Counted from the stretch's first letter, positions 54,201-62,544 are shown. The stretch is 64,000 nt of DNA from an uncultured Flavobacteriaceae bacterium (GCA_947489085.1 CANLCJ010000001.1:1-64000), one strand, 5' to 3'. Notes: a model not told the origin generated them from the letters alone. Numbers and translations: made by a program.

Positions 54201-54229
54201 TTTTTCTTTACAATTTACTAATGCCATAA

Positions 54230-54811
54230 TTAAAGATTTGTATAAATGCTATGTCCTTCTTCTATAAATTCAATACCTTTTAAATTAGCCTCTTCACAGC
54301 GTTTTTTAAATTTTTCTGTAACTATTACATAGGAATTATGTTCTTCCATTCTAATTATATCTAAATTATTTAATGAGTTTGGAGTAAATACTAACTTTTT
54401 AATTTTAATAGTACCATATCTTGTCTTTTCTGTTACGGATTTTTCCATATCCATACAAGAAATAATATTCAAAATATTTAGAGCAAAAAAATTATTATTC
54501 TCATTACCCTTTTCATCTTTTATAATTGCTGGGATAAATTGGAGTTCCTTATCTGACAATTCTAAAAAAGTGTTTTTAAACTTTTCACTAACTAATATCG
54601 CTCCAATAGTTGGTAAAATATCATAAGAGCTTATATAAGCATCTATTTTATCTACTAGATATAAAATATTTTCTTTAATGTTTATTTTGTTTCCTTCATT
54701 GAAAACCGAATACTCAATGTCATTGTTTTCATCGTCGAAAACAAAACTTACATCTCTTTTATAAAAATCTGAAAATTGATAGTACATTATTTTATTCTTT
54801 TTTAATGACAT
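54230..54811 (-). CDS. putative immunity protein for the AHH nuclease tip
   Basis: Protein of 193 residues. Its ATG at 54811 overlaps the stop of the toxin tail by 10 bases; a later Met (MYYQFSDFYKRDVSF, 54787) is also possible. No signal peptide and no recognised family. The sequence is acidic and mixed alpha/beta by eye, and AT-rich compared with the RHS core. By position it should be the specific antidote of the AHH tip. Confidence 0.65.
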   Translation of the reverse strand: MSLKKNKIMYYQFSDFYKRDVSFVFDDENNDIEYSVFNEGNKINIKENILYLVDKIDAYISSYDILPTIGAILVSEKFKNTFLELSDKELQFIPAIIKDEKGNENNNFFALNILNIISCMDMEKSVTEKTRYGTIKIKKLVFTPNSLNNLDIIRMEEHNSYVIVTEKFKKRCEEANLKGIEFIEEGHSIYTNL

Positions 54812-56118
54812 TTTACCCTTCCTTTTCTCAAGTCTTGTCTCGTATCGGAACTTAACGCACTAACTGCATCATTGTATTGTTGTTTATTCCATTTATTAGC
54901 TTTACCAATTTTATCTATTTCATCAAGCTCAGCTCCCATATTTCTATTATAAGCAGCGTGTTGCTTATTCCAACCTTTATGTCTACTTCTTGTTGGATGT
55001 GTGCCTTCTTCTTTTGGCAAATAAATAAGATTACTTGGTTGATTTACATCAAAACCAGCTGCTTTAATCGCAGGATGATTTGCTTTTGATTTTGGAATAA
55101 CATGATGGTTTTGATAGCCGTCTATTGCAGGCATATTACCATAATTCCATCCATTACTAGGCATGCTTTTTCCTAGTGCTAAACCTAGAGGGTCAATATA
55201 TATATTTGAATCATTAGCGTAACTATAAATATTAAAGTTTCCACTTTCAAGCCCAATAGGATCCTGCGATATGTAGGTTCCTGTATCAGGTGAGTAATAA
55301 CGGAAGCGGTTATAGCAAAGTTCAGTCTCAGGATCGTAGTATTGCCCTTGGAATAAGAATGGGCAAAATGTATTATCACCTTTTCTAACTTTACCGTAAA
55401 TATCCAATTCCCGTTCCCAAACTTTGTTACCTTGTTCGTCAAAAGACAAAATTGGTGTGCCTAGATAATCTGAGATTATACTAAAAGTACCTTTGTTGGT
55501 AATTTTAGCCTGTGGCACAAATGTACCTTCATCGAATACCCAGGTTATAAGATTACTTGTATCTTCTTCTCTATCTAAAGATAGCCTTCCTAGATCGTCT
55601 GCTATGGTTTTTGGTCTGTTTTTTACCTCATAACGGAACTCATGTAAAAGAACGTTTCCGTCGTAAATATAACGGTTTATTTCTTTAGTGGCAACATTTA
55701 TTTTTGTAGTACGCCTGCCAAGCGCATCGTAAGTAAATGTTGTAATTTTTCCTTTGGGGTCTTTGGCGCTGGCAAGCATGCCGTTGGCCTGCCATGTGTA
55801 TTGCCATTCGCCATACTGCCATTGGTGTGCATTGGTTTGAGGCATAAAATCGGGCTCTGGCGCTTCTTTATAACCTATAAGTTTATCGAACCAGGTAAGC
55901 TTAGAGGGCGGGTTGTCTTTTTGTTGTTGCTGGTAAGCTTGTTGCAGTTGTACTGTATTGTTTTTGCTTTTCTTTATAAGGTTGCCTTCTGCATTGTAAA
56001 AGTAGTGCCAGTGTTTGTCTTGCAGCAGTTTACCGCCTTTGCCGTATTGGCATTGGTTTTTTTCTTTTGTTTTATAAAGGTTGCCTACCGCGTCTGGTTT
56101 TATAGATGAATTAAGAAA
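54802..56118 (-). CDS. displaced RHS tail with AHH/HNH nuclease tip
   Basis: Open frame of 439 codons beginning right after a stop, without a start codon at its RHS end; the first ATG is at 55845 (MPQTNAHQWQYGEW). The RHS part is almost identical in DNA to the full RHS gene (compare 55340-56090 with 58840-59575). After YIDPLGL the tip carries the AHH nuclease pattern: NHHVIPKSKANHPAIKAAG, then GFDVNQPSNLIYLP and HPTRSRHKGWNKQHAAYN. It ends RVKCH. It is probably a metal-dependent DNase or RNase toxin. Confidence 0.75.
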   Translation of the reverse strand, partial: FLNSSIKPDAVGNLYKTKEKNQCQYGKGGKLLQDKHWHYFYNAEGNLIKKSKNNTVQLQQAYQQQQKDNPPSKLTWFDKLIGYKEAPEPDFMPQTNAHQWQYGEWQYTWQANGMLASAKDPKGKITTFTYDALGRRTTKINVATKEINRYIYDGNVLLHEFRYEVKNRPKTIADDLGRLSLDREEDTSNLITWVFDEGTFVPQAKITNKGTFSIISDYLGTPILSFDEQGNKVWERELDIYGKVRKGDNTFCPFLFQGQYYDPETELCYNRFRYYSPDTGTYISQDPIGLESGNFNIYSYANDSNIYIDPLGLALGKSMPSNGWNYGNMPAIDGYQNHHVIPKSKANHPAIKAAGFDVNQPSNLIYLPKEEGTHPTRSRHKGWNKQHAAYNRNMGAELDEIDKIGKANKWNKQQYNDAVSALSSDTRQDLRKGRVKCH

Positions 56119-56120
56119 TT

Positions 56121-56146
56121 AAAAAACCACAACATCTCTGTTGTGG
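56121..56146 (-). terminator. terminator of small-ORF copy 3
   Basis: CCACAACA / TGTTGTGG stem with a TCTC loop, one base different from the other two copies. Confidence 0.7.
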
Positions 56147-56173
56147 CTATATATCTATCTAGATTAGATTACC

Positions 56174-56440
56174 CTACACCCCTAGCAAATCGCCTGCTTT
56201 ACGTAAAGCTTCTAATTGTGCTACGGTGGGTTGCCCTCCAAAATCTTGCTGCGCCTCGTTATATAAGCTCCTGCCGTGACCATCTGGAGAACCTTTACTA
56301 CCCGTGTGTTTTTTATGCGATTTCTCCGCACTTTTACTCCCTGCGGCTTCTAAAAGCGCCTTGGCTTTGTTGTAATTTCTATCTTTAATTGGCATATCTT
56401 TGGTTTTAACGTTACTTTTTTTTCTCTTTTGCTTACTCAT
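56174..56440 (-). CDS. repeated small island protein, copy 3 (longest form)
   Basis: I choose the ATG at 56440 (MSKQKRKKSNVKTKDMPIKD), 88 residues, because the frame is intact here and broken in the two other copies; this is probably the ancestral start. The body equals copies 1 and 2 (KALLEAAGSKSAEKSHKK..., ending LRKAGDLLGV). The basic N-terminus suggests nucleic-acid binding, but no family is recognised. It sits between a DUF4259 immunity gene and the AHH tail. Confidence 0.62.
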   Translation of the reverse strand: MSKQKRKKSNVKTKDMPIKDRNYNKAKALLEAAGSKSAEKSHKKHTGSKGSPDGHGRSLYNEAQQDFGGQPTVAQLEALRKAGDLLGV

Positions 56441-56474
56441 AATCGGCACGGACTACAAGTCCGAGCTATCTGGT
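56431..56474. repeat. island hairpin element, site f
   Basis: CATAATCGGCACGGACT-ACA-AGTCCGAGCTATC. Here the element also encodes the last residues of the DUF4259 protein (SAPDSSDL). Confidence 0.7.
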
Positions 56475-56884
56475 GCGCTAGCAGGGCTGTAAACACGCTG
56501 TTTTAAGTCTAAAACGACGTGTTTCCAATCTTCAAAAGATTCAGATTCTTCCCAAAGTTCATAAAGTTCATTATTGCTTTTCTCTAAAATACGATTGATA
56601 CAGTTTATAGATTTATCATATAATGGACGATTGAATTGATTCTTTAAAACATCAAAATCAATGCTTTCTAATTCTTCTTCATCCTCTTTCGAATTACCCA
56701 TTATTAAAGTAATGGCTTCAATTGCTGATAGTGCTTCCGAAGCTATATCAGAATCTAAATATTCTTCTTTAAAAACTGCTTCTAAAGTTTTTTTTAAAAA
56801 ATCTTTTGTTGGGTTTTCCTCAAACTCATATAACCAATCTCCAGCAGAATCATTTTCAAAATTTCCTATTCCCCAAGCTCCCAT
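56453..56884 (-). CDS. DUF4259-domain protein, probable orphan immunity gene
   Basis: Protein of 143 residues. It starts MGAWGIGNFENDSAGDWLYE, the clear signature of DUF4259, a family often found as immunity proteins next to polymorphic toxins. The C-terminal residues SAPDSSDL are encoded by hairpin element f, so the original end was replaced by recombination. It follows the Imm26-like gene by 3 bases and has no toxin tip of its own here. Confidence 0.75.
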   Translation of the reverse strand: MGAWGIGNFENDSAGDWLYEFEENPTKDFLKKTLEAVFKEEYLDSDIASEALSAIEAITLIMGNSKEDEEELESIDFDVLKNQFNRPLYDKSINCINRILEKSNNELYELWEESESFEDWKHVVLDLKQRVYSPASAPDSSDL

Positions 56885-56887
56885 AGT

Positions 56888-57430
56888 TTATTCTTCTTCT
56901 TTTAAACGCTTGATTAACTTTGGGCTATTTGGCGGTAATAATTCCTTTAGTTCTTCTGTCGTATAATCTTTGAGATATTTTATATCATCTCGCATTTCTG
57001 CATTAGGTAAAAGAAATTCTTCTAAATAATCATCCTTAAAATAACCATCCCAAGGAAATAAACCAAAATAAGATTTTAAAAGGACTTTTGGATTAGTTGA
57101 AGTACCATCAATATAACCTTCATTATCCAAGTTTGATAATATTGTATTTTTATTGCATTCAATATTTTTAATCTTGATTAATTCCCAATCATATTGCCAA
57201 GGTGCTCCACTTGAAGTAATTACTGAATAAGGCTTTTTTAAATCTAAATCATCAATACTATTTACTAATTCAATCTTATTAGAAAATCTGTAATTAAAAA
57301 AGATATAAGTATCAACAGATAAATTCTTTTTTAATGGATAATGATTTACTAATTGCCCAATAGTATAACTTTTGTCAGATAATGGAATAGCATATATCTG
57401 ACCTTCTTCTAATGTATGTTTTTTACTCAT
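56888..57430 (-). CDS. Imm26-family immunity protein
   Basis: I choose the ATG at 57430 (MSKKHTLEEGQIYAIPL), 180 residues, 2 bases after the stop of the upstream tail. The pattern EEGQIYAIPLSDKSYTIGQLV is the clearest Imm26 start in the window. By position it neutralises the GIY-YIG tip at 57433. It is cytosolic, with no signal peptide. Confidence 0.72.
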   Translation of the reverse strand: MSKKHTLEEGQIYAIPLSDKSYTIGQLVNHYPLKKNLSVDTYIFFNYRFSNKIELVNSIDDLDLKKPYSVITSSGAPWQYDWELIKIKNIECNKNTILSNLDNEGYIDGTSTNPKVLLKSYFGLFPWDGYFKDDYLEEFLLPNAEMRDDIKYLKDYTTEELKELLPPNSPKLIKRLKEEE

Positions 57431-57432
57431 AA

Positions 57433-57885
57433 TTATCCACAACTTATTTTCTTTCCTAACTTATCCATATCACCACCTGCTTTTTTATATTTAGAATCTG
57501 CTTGACCGTGTATTTTATTTTCTAATGGACCTCCATCTTTTGCAATACCTCCTTCTTTACGAATATTAGTTTCTTCTCTAAATGCAAGATTATCTTTTCC
57601 TACTATATCTGTTTCTAATTTCTTAAACTTATATTCAGTATCTAAATCGCCTGTAGATTTTCGCAATTTTCTATTATGAGCATATTGTCTTTTTTTGAAT
57701 GCTTCAGGACTTTTAGATTTACCAACATATTCCGCACCTGTTACTGGGTCAGTTCTTAAATAAATGATTCCTGTAAGTCCAAAAGGGTCTATCCAATAGT
57801 TTGTATCATGTACATAAGCATATACGTTAAAGCCACCCCCAATAGAAATTGGATCTTGAGATATATACGTTCCAGTATCGGGGTA
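57433..57885 (-). CDS. displaced RHS tail with GIY-YIG nuclease tip
   Basis: Open frame of 151 codons with no start codon at its RHS end. It begins YPDTGTYISQDPISIGGGF directly after, and in frame with, the stop codon of the immunity gene at 57886. After WIDPFGL the tip reads TGIIYLRTDPVTGAEYVGKSK, a good GIY-YIG core, followed by RQYAHNRKLR and a late EE. An internal ATG (MRKS or equivalents) near 57666 would lose the core. It ends KKISCG. It is a toxin tip stored without promoter or start. Confidence 0.73.
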   Translation of the reverse strand, partial: YPDTGTYISQDPISIGGGFNVYAYVHDTNYWIDPFGLTGIIYLRTDPVTGAEYVGKSKSPEAFKKRQYAHNRKLRKSTGDLDTEYKFKKLETDIVGKDNLAFREETNIRKEGGIAKDGGPLENKIHGQADSKYKKAGGDMDKLGKKISCG

Positions 57886-58254
57886 TTACCATTCATTAAA
57901 ATCAAAGTTTAATTCTATCAGTTCTTCCAAATGTAAAAGCTCTTTCCTAATGTATTCTACACTTTCATTTTTTAGATCTTCACTTCCCGAGACTATATTA
58001 CAAGAAATTAAATAATTTACATTCTTAATTACAGTACTATCTTCCTTAAAATAACTATTTCCAGAATTATCATGGATAGTAAAATTATCTATTATAGGAA
58101 AATTACTTTTATTATTTCCTTCAAGAATATATAATTCATTATCATAAACATTTTCTGAATCTAGATTTATTCTTAATTTTTTTTCAATGAAAGCTACTGC
58201 CTTATGTATGTCTTTTGATAAAAACCCATAAGTTAAATAATATCCTTTTTTCAT
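57886..58254 (-). CDS. putative immunity protein of the full-length RHS toxin
   Basis: Protein of 122 residues starting MKKGYYLTYGFLSKDIHKAV, ending NFDFNEW. No family recognised; acidic and mixed alpha/beta by eye. It starts 3 bases after the stop of the 1426-residue RHS gene, so it should be the antidote of the nucleotidyltransferase-like tip. The next displaced tail is fused right behind its stop codon. Confidence 0.7.
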   Translation of the reverse strand: MKKGYYLTYGFLSKDIHKAVAFIEKKLRINLDSENVYDNELYILEGNNKSNFPIIDNFTIHDNSGNSYFKEDSTVIKNVNYLISCNIVSGSEDLKNESVEYIRKELLHLEELIELNFDFNEW

Positions 58255-58257
58255 ATT

Positions 58258-61200
58258 TTAATGACACGCTATTTTATAAGATTTACCTTTAGCTCTTACA
58301 GATGCTTCATTATCGAAAATTCTAAAATTAACTTCTCTTCCAAAACGTTCAGATAAAGAATCTGCTAAATCTCCAAAACCTAACTTTCTCATGTCGTCCG
58401 CTTTCAATGGCATAGATAAATTTCTTCCGGGTTTTCCTAAATCAAAATCTTGAGCTTTCTTTAATAAATCTGAATTAGTTATTGCAACATCAAAATCACT
58501 AACTCTACCAACATCAAAAGGAACACCCGTACTATAACTACGTCCTGATACAGAACTTCCTTGCATAAATACTCCTGAATCTTTAAAACCACCTCTTGCT
58601 AAAGTTCCTTGAATTTGTTGACCAAATTGTTTTAATTGTCCGAAACTCTTAAATCCTAAAGGTAAGCTGCTTAGACCTAGGGAATCTATATATGAGTTAG
58701 AGTCCTCTACGTAAGCATAAAAATTTGGATTACTTCCAGCCAGCCCAATAGGGTCTTGGCTTATATAAGTTCCGCTATCGGGCGAATAGTATCTAAACCT
58801 GTTATAAGCTAGCTCCGTTTCCTCATCGTAATATTGCCCTTGAAAAAGGAATGGGCAAAACGTATTATCACCTTTTCTAACTTTACCGTAAATATCCAAT
58901 TCCCGTTCCCAAACTTTGTTACCTTGTTCATCAAAAGACAAAATTGGTGTGCCTAGATAATCTGAGATTATACTAAAAGTACCTTTGTTGGTAATTTTAG
59001 CCTGTGGCACAAATGTACCTTCATCGAATACCCAGGTTATAAGATTGCTTGTATCTTCTTCTCTATCTAAAGATAGCCTTCCTAGATCGTCTGCTATGGT
59101 TTTTGGTCTGTTTTTTACCTCATAATGGAACTCATGTAAAAGAACGTTTCCGTCGTAAATGTAACGGTTTATTTCTTTAGTGGCAACATTTATTTTTGTA
59201 GTACGCCTGCCAAGCGCATCGTAAGTAAATGTTGTAATTTTTCCTTTGGGGTCTTTGGCGCTGGCAAGCATGCCGTTGGCCTGCCATGTGTATTGCCATT
59301 CGCCATACTGCCATTGGTGTGCATTGGTTTGAGGCATAAAATCGGGCTCTGGCGCTTCTTTATAACCTATAAGTTTATCGAACCAGGTAAGCTTAGAGGG
59401 CGGGTTGTTTTTTTGTTGTTGCTGGTAAGCTTGTTGCAGTTGTACTGTATTGTTTTTGCTTTTCTTTATAAGGTTGCCTTCTGCATTGTAAAAGTAGTGC
59501 CAGTGTTTGTCTTGCAGCAGTTTACCGCCTTTGCCGTATTGGCATTGGTTTTTTTCTTTTGTTTTATAAAGGTTGCCTATCGCGTCTGGCAGTTTAAAAT
59601 CGAAACTAGCATCGGCATATTGTGCGCTGGCAAGACTGCCTACGGCGTTGTATGTAAACTGCGTATTAGTATTGGCATTAATATCTAAAATTTGTTGCAA
59701 CTGGTTGTTAGGGTTCCACAGGTATTTGGTGTTACGGTGGCTACGGGTTTTGTTGTGTACTTGGTGTTTGCACTGGCGGCCTGCCTCGTCGTAACTGCGT
59801 TTGCTTGTTATGCCTCCGGTTACCAAACGTTCTATTTCTTGCCCTAGCGGGTTGTAGTGCATCTGGGCTTGGTAAGGCGTATTGCTTTGGTTGTTTTGGG
59901 CTTGGGTGGTTATGCATTGCCCATAGTTGTTGTAGGTATGCTGTATGTTTGCACCTAGGCTGGATGTTATTTTACTACGGTTGCCGTTTTTGGTATAGCT
60001 GCTTTGTATACTGTAGCCTTTATCGTTAGGAATGCCAGTGGTTTGTGTTTCGTTTACCACACGCCCCATGGTATCGCGTTCTAAAAACACAGCGCTATTG
60101 GGGTTGCGGGCTTCTATGAGTTGTCCGTTTTTATTATAGGAGAAGGTTTCCCAACTGCCATCGCTGTATTCGCTACGGGTTACTTGCCCTAGGGCGTTGT
60201 ATTCGTACTCGGTATACTGGTTGTTGGGGCGCTCTAGTTTTACCACCTTGCCTGCTCTGTCTCTATGGTAGTGGCGCTCTAGGTTATCGAAGCCTGTTTC
60301 TGTTACAATGTTACCATTTTTGTTGCGTGTAAAACGGTAGGTTTCTCCATGTTCGTTTTTTATGCTTTTTAGCTGTTCCATTTTATCGTACACAAAATGT
60401 ACTTTATGGTCTTTTTCTTGGCGGCTAAGCAGACTGCCTAATGGGGTGTAGCTAAAGTGTACTTTATTTTGGTTGGTATGGGCTTCTATAACTTCGTTAT
60501 AGGCATTGTATTTTAGGTGTGTAGGCTCTTGGCCATTGGCATCTATGCGTGTTACACGCCCTAGGGCATCGTAGCTAAAGCTTTGTGTGGTTTTGCCATT
60601 GGTGCTAATGTTTGCCACTTTTCCCATGTGGTTGTACAGCCAACTTGTGGTATTGTTATTGTGGTCTGTTAGGCTGCTTAGGTTGTGCTGTGCGTTATAG
60701 CTTAGGGTGCTTTTTTTATCTAAATGCCGTACTTGGCTTACCAGTTGTTGCGAGTTGTAGTCTAGTACGGTTAGGGTATTGTCTGGCTCTATTATGCTGT
60801 TTATAAGGTGGGGGTGCTGTTTTTTGTAGGTGTAATTACGGGTGTTGCCTTCGGGGTCTATACTAAGGGCTAAGCGCCCTGCATCGTTATACAAAAATTG
60901 GGCGGTACTGCCATCGGGGTACACTATACTGGTTTGTTGGCCTTTGGCGTCGTAGGTGTATCCTGTTAGTTGGCCTTCGGGGTCTATTTCTCTATAGACT
61001 TCCATGTGCTCGGTATACTCGGTATAGCTGCTATGGCCTTCACCATTTTTAATTTCGGTTACCAGTCCTTCGGGGGTAAAGTAATAGTAGGTTGTTATGC
61101 CGTTGGCATCGGTAACTTTGGTGTAGCCTTCTTGGGTATGGTATGCCATCCAGCCTTCTTGCCACCCGTTATCGCCCCAAGTGTGTATGCATTTGGCTTT

Positions 61201-62538
61201 TGTACCTGTACCTTGGTATTCCCAATAAAAGTTTTGCCCGTTGCGGTCTGTTTTTTTTACCATTAAATGGTCTTGGTAGGCCATGTGTGTGGTTTGCTTT
61301 AGGGCATCGGTAATGCCTGTCATGTTACCTAGTGCATCGTAGGTATAGGCTACCAGAAGCTGCTTGGTTATTTTTGTTTGTAAAATAACTTCGCTTATAA
61401 AGCCTTGGGGGTTGTAGTGTATAAGCAGGGTGCGGTTAGAGGCGTCTGTAATGCTATGGAGTGTGCTGTTTTTGTAATGAAATTGTATGTTAAAACCGCG
61501 TAGGTCTTCTATTTTGGTAAGCTTGTATTGTGGGTTGCCATTATGGGTGGTTTGGTGCTCGAAGTGGTAGTAGTATTCTTCGTTGTGCGCATAGGCTATA
61601 AAGTAGCCTTGTGGGGTGCGTGTAAGGCTTGTTTTTTCTTGGCGCATGTAGTAGGTTTCGCCACGGTCTAGCATTGGAAAAGCAAGCATTCTGCCATCGC
61701 TAAAACGTAGGCCTAGGATGTCTTGTTCTGGAAAAAAATCGACAGAGCGATCGTATTTTAAGCTTACGCCATGGCCTAGAAGTCCTATAAAATCGGAGTC
61801 GGAGTCCCAGACACGTTCCCAAGCAAAGGGTATTGGCCCTTGTAGCTCGAAATCGACACCTTCGTAGGTTACAGCGCCTGTTACAAAGTTAATGGGCTCG
61901 AAGCCTAGTTTACACAACCAACGGCTCATTTTATTAGAGCCTTTGCCTGTTTTTTTTGCTATTTTTTTTGCAGCTTTATTTAGCGCACGCCCCAATTGTC
62001 GCATTATAGCACCAAAACCAAAGCTAGCTGCTAGGCCTGTTAGCATACCTACTAGGTCTGGTACGTAAGGTGGGGCTAGTAGTACAGGTGGGCCTGTGGG
62101 GGTAGATATGGAGAAGGATGTGGGGGCAAATAGTGTGGGTATTACTTTCCAGAATTTCTTTTTTCCGGGTTGTAGCGATAAGGGTATGCCTATATCGTTA
62201 CAGGTCATTACCATATGTCCTTTAGGGCTTAAACGGGTGCCTTCGGCAAAGACGGTTTGGCTGGAAAAAAAGTTCATACTTTCGTGACCTATAATGGGTG
62301 CCATAGCAAAGGGCCCTACTATAGGAATGTGAAATAGTGTTATAAGCACGCCGCTGGTATCGGAAACACCGCGTTTTATGCCATTAACATGTACGGTGGC
62401 ACCTATAAAGGGTATGTAATCCATGGGGTCCACTATCATGCCTATAAAGGGCTGAAATGGATTAAAAGGGGGTGCTGTTGTAAAGTGTATGTCTACACCT
62501 ACTATAGGGGTAAAATGCGAATCTGCTAATAGCGACAT
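58258..62538 (-). CDS. full-length PAAR-like/RHS polymorphic toxin with nucleotidyltransferase-like tip
   Basis: Protein of 1426 residues. The N-terminal ~200 residues look like a PAAR-like spike domain (IPFIGATVHVNGI, then VFAEGTRLSPKGHMVMTCNDIG) plus a hydrophobic stretch (MLTGLAASFGFGAIM). A linker region then opens the RHS cage (FEPINFVTGAV, then PFAWERVWDSDS). YD repeats run to ~1200 and the RHS core closes with SGTYISQDPIGL ... YIDSLGL (~1270-1289). The tip (~1290-1426) has QGSSVSG and SDFDVAI, the GSx..DxD pattern of nucleotidyltransferases, and ends KIACH. It is probably delivered by a VgrG/type VI-like machine (see 63919). Confidence 0.82.
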   Translation of the reverse strand: MSLLADSHFTPIVGVDIHFTTAPPFNPFQPFIGMIVDPMDYIPFIGATVHVNGIKRGVSDTSGVLITLFHIPIVGPFAMAPIIGHESMNFFSSQTVFAEGTRLSPKGHMVMTCNDIGIPLSLQPGKKKFWKVIPTLFAPTSFSISTPTGPPVLLAPPYVPDLVGMLTGLAASFGFGAIMRQLGRALNKAAKKIAKKTGKGSNKMSRWLCKLGFEPINFVTGAVTYEGVDFELQGPIPFAWERVWDSDSDFIGLLGHGVSLKYDRSVDFFPEQDILGLRFSDGRMLAFPMLDRGETYYMRQEKTSLTRTPQGYFIAYAHNEEYYYHFEHQTTHNGNPQYKLTKIEDLRGFNIQFHYKNSTLHSITDASNRTLLIHYNPQGFISEVILQTKITKQLLVAYTYDALGNMTGITDALKQTTHMAYQDHLMVKKTDRNGQNFYWEYQGTGTKAKCIHTWGDNGWQEGWMAYHTQEGYTKVTDANGITTYYYFTPEGLVTEIKNGEGHSSYTEYTEHMEVYREIDPEGQLTGYTYDAKGQQTSIVYPDGSTAQFLYNDAGRLALSIDPEGNTRNYTYKKQHPHLINSIIEPDNTLTVLDYNSQQLVSQVRHLDKKSTLSYNAQHNLSSLTDHNNNTTSWLYNHMGKVANISTNGKTTQSFSYDALGRVTRIDANGQEPTHLKYNAYNEVIEAHTNQNKVHFSYTPLGSLLSRQEKDHKVHFVYDKMEQLKSIKNEHGETYRFTRNKNGNIVTETGFDNLERHYHRDRAGKVVKLERPNNQYTEYEYNALGQVTRSEYSDGSWETFSYNKNGQLIEARNPNSAVFLERDTMGRVVNETQTTGIPNDKGYSIQSSYTKNGNRSKITSSLGANIQHTYNNYGQCITTQAQNNQSNTPYQAQMHYNPLGQEIERLVTGGITSKRSYDEAGRQCKHQVHNKTRSHRNTKYLWNPNNQLQQILDINANTNTQFTYNAVGSLASAQYADASFDFKLPDAIGNLYKTKEKNQCQYGKGGKLLQDKHWHYFYNAEGNLIKKSKNNTVQLQQAYQQQQKNNPPSKLTWFDKLIGYKEAPEPDFMPQTNAHQWQYGEWQYTWQANGMLASAKDPKGKITTFTYDALGRRTTKINVATKEINRYIYDGNVLLHEFHYEVKNRPKTIADDLGRLSLDREEDTSNLITWVFDEGTFVPQAKITNKGTFSIISDYLGTPILSFDEQGNKVWERELDIYGKVRKGDNTFCPFLFQGQYYDEETELAYNRFRYYSPDSGTYISQDPIGLAGSNPNFYAYVEDSNSYIDSLGLSSLPLGFKSFGQLKQFGQQIQGTLARGGFKDSGVFMQGSSVSGRSYSTGVPFDVGRVSDFDVAITNSDLLKKAQDFDLGKPGRNLSMPLKADDMRKLGFGDLADSLSERFGREVNFRIFDNEASVRAKGKSYKIACH

Positions 62539-62544
62539 AAGGGT

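Noticed and set aside
49593-56474. Repeated hairpins considered as a CRISPR array
   Set aside because: Spacing is irregular and large (hundreds to thousands of bases), the intervals are genes, and no cas gene is present.
49593-56474. Repeats considered as insertion-sequence ends
   Set aside because: No transposase gene or target duplication is visible within the island; a non-autonomous element remains possible but is unsupported.
59293-61266. Several plus-strand frames of 64-131 codons inside the RHS gene
   Set aside because: They are Cys/Leu/Tyr-rich shadows of the YD-repeat coding strand; the same shadow recurs wherever the RHS tail is duplicated (55801, 59293).
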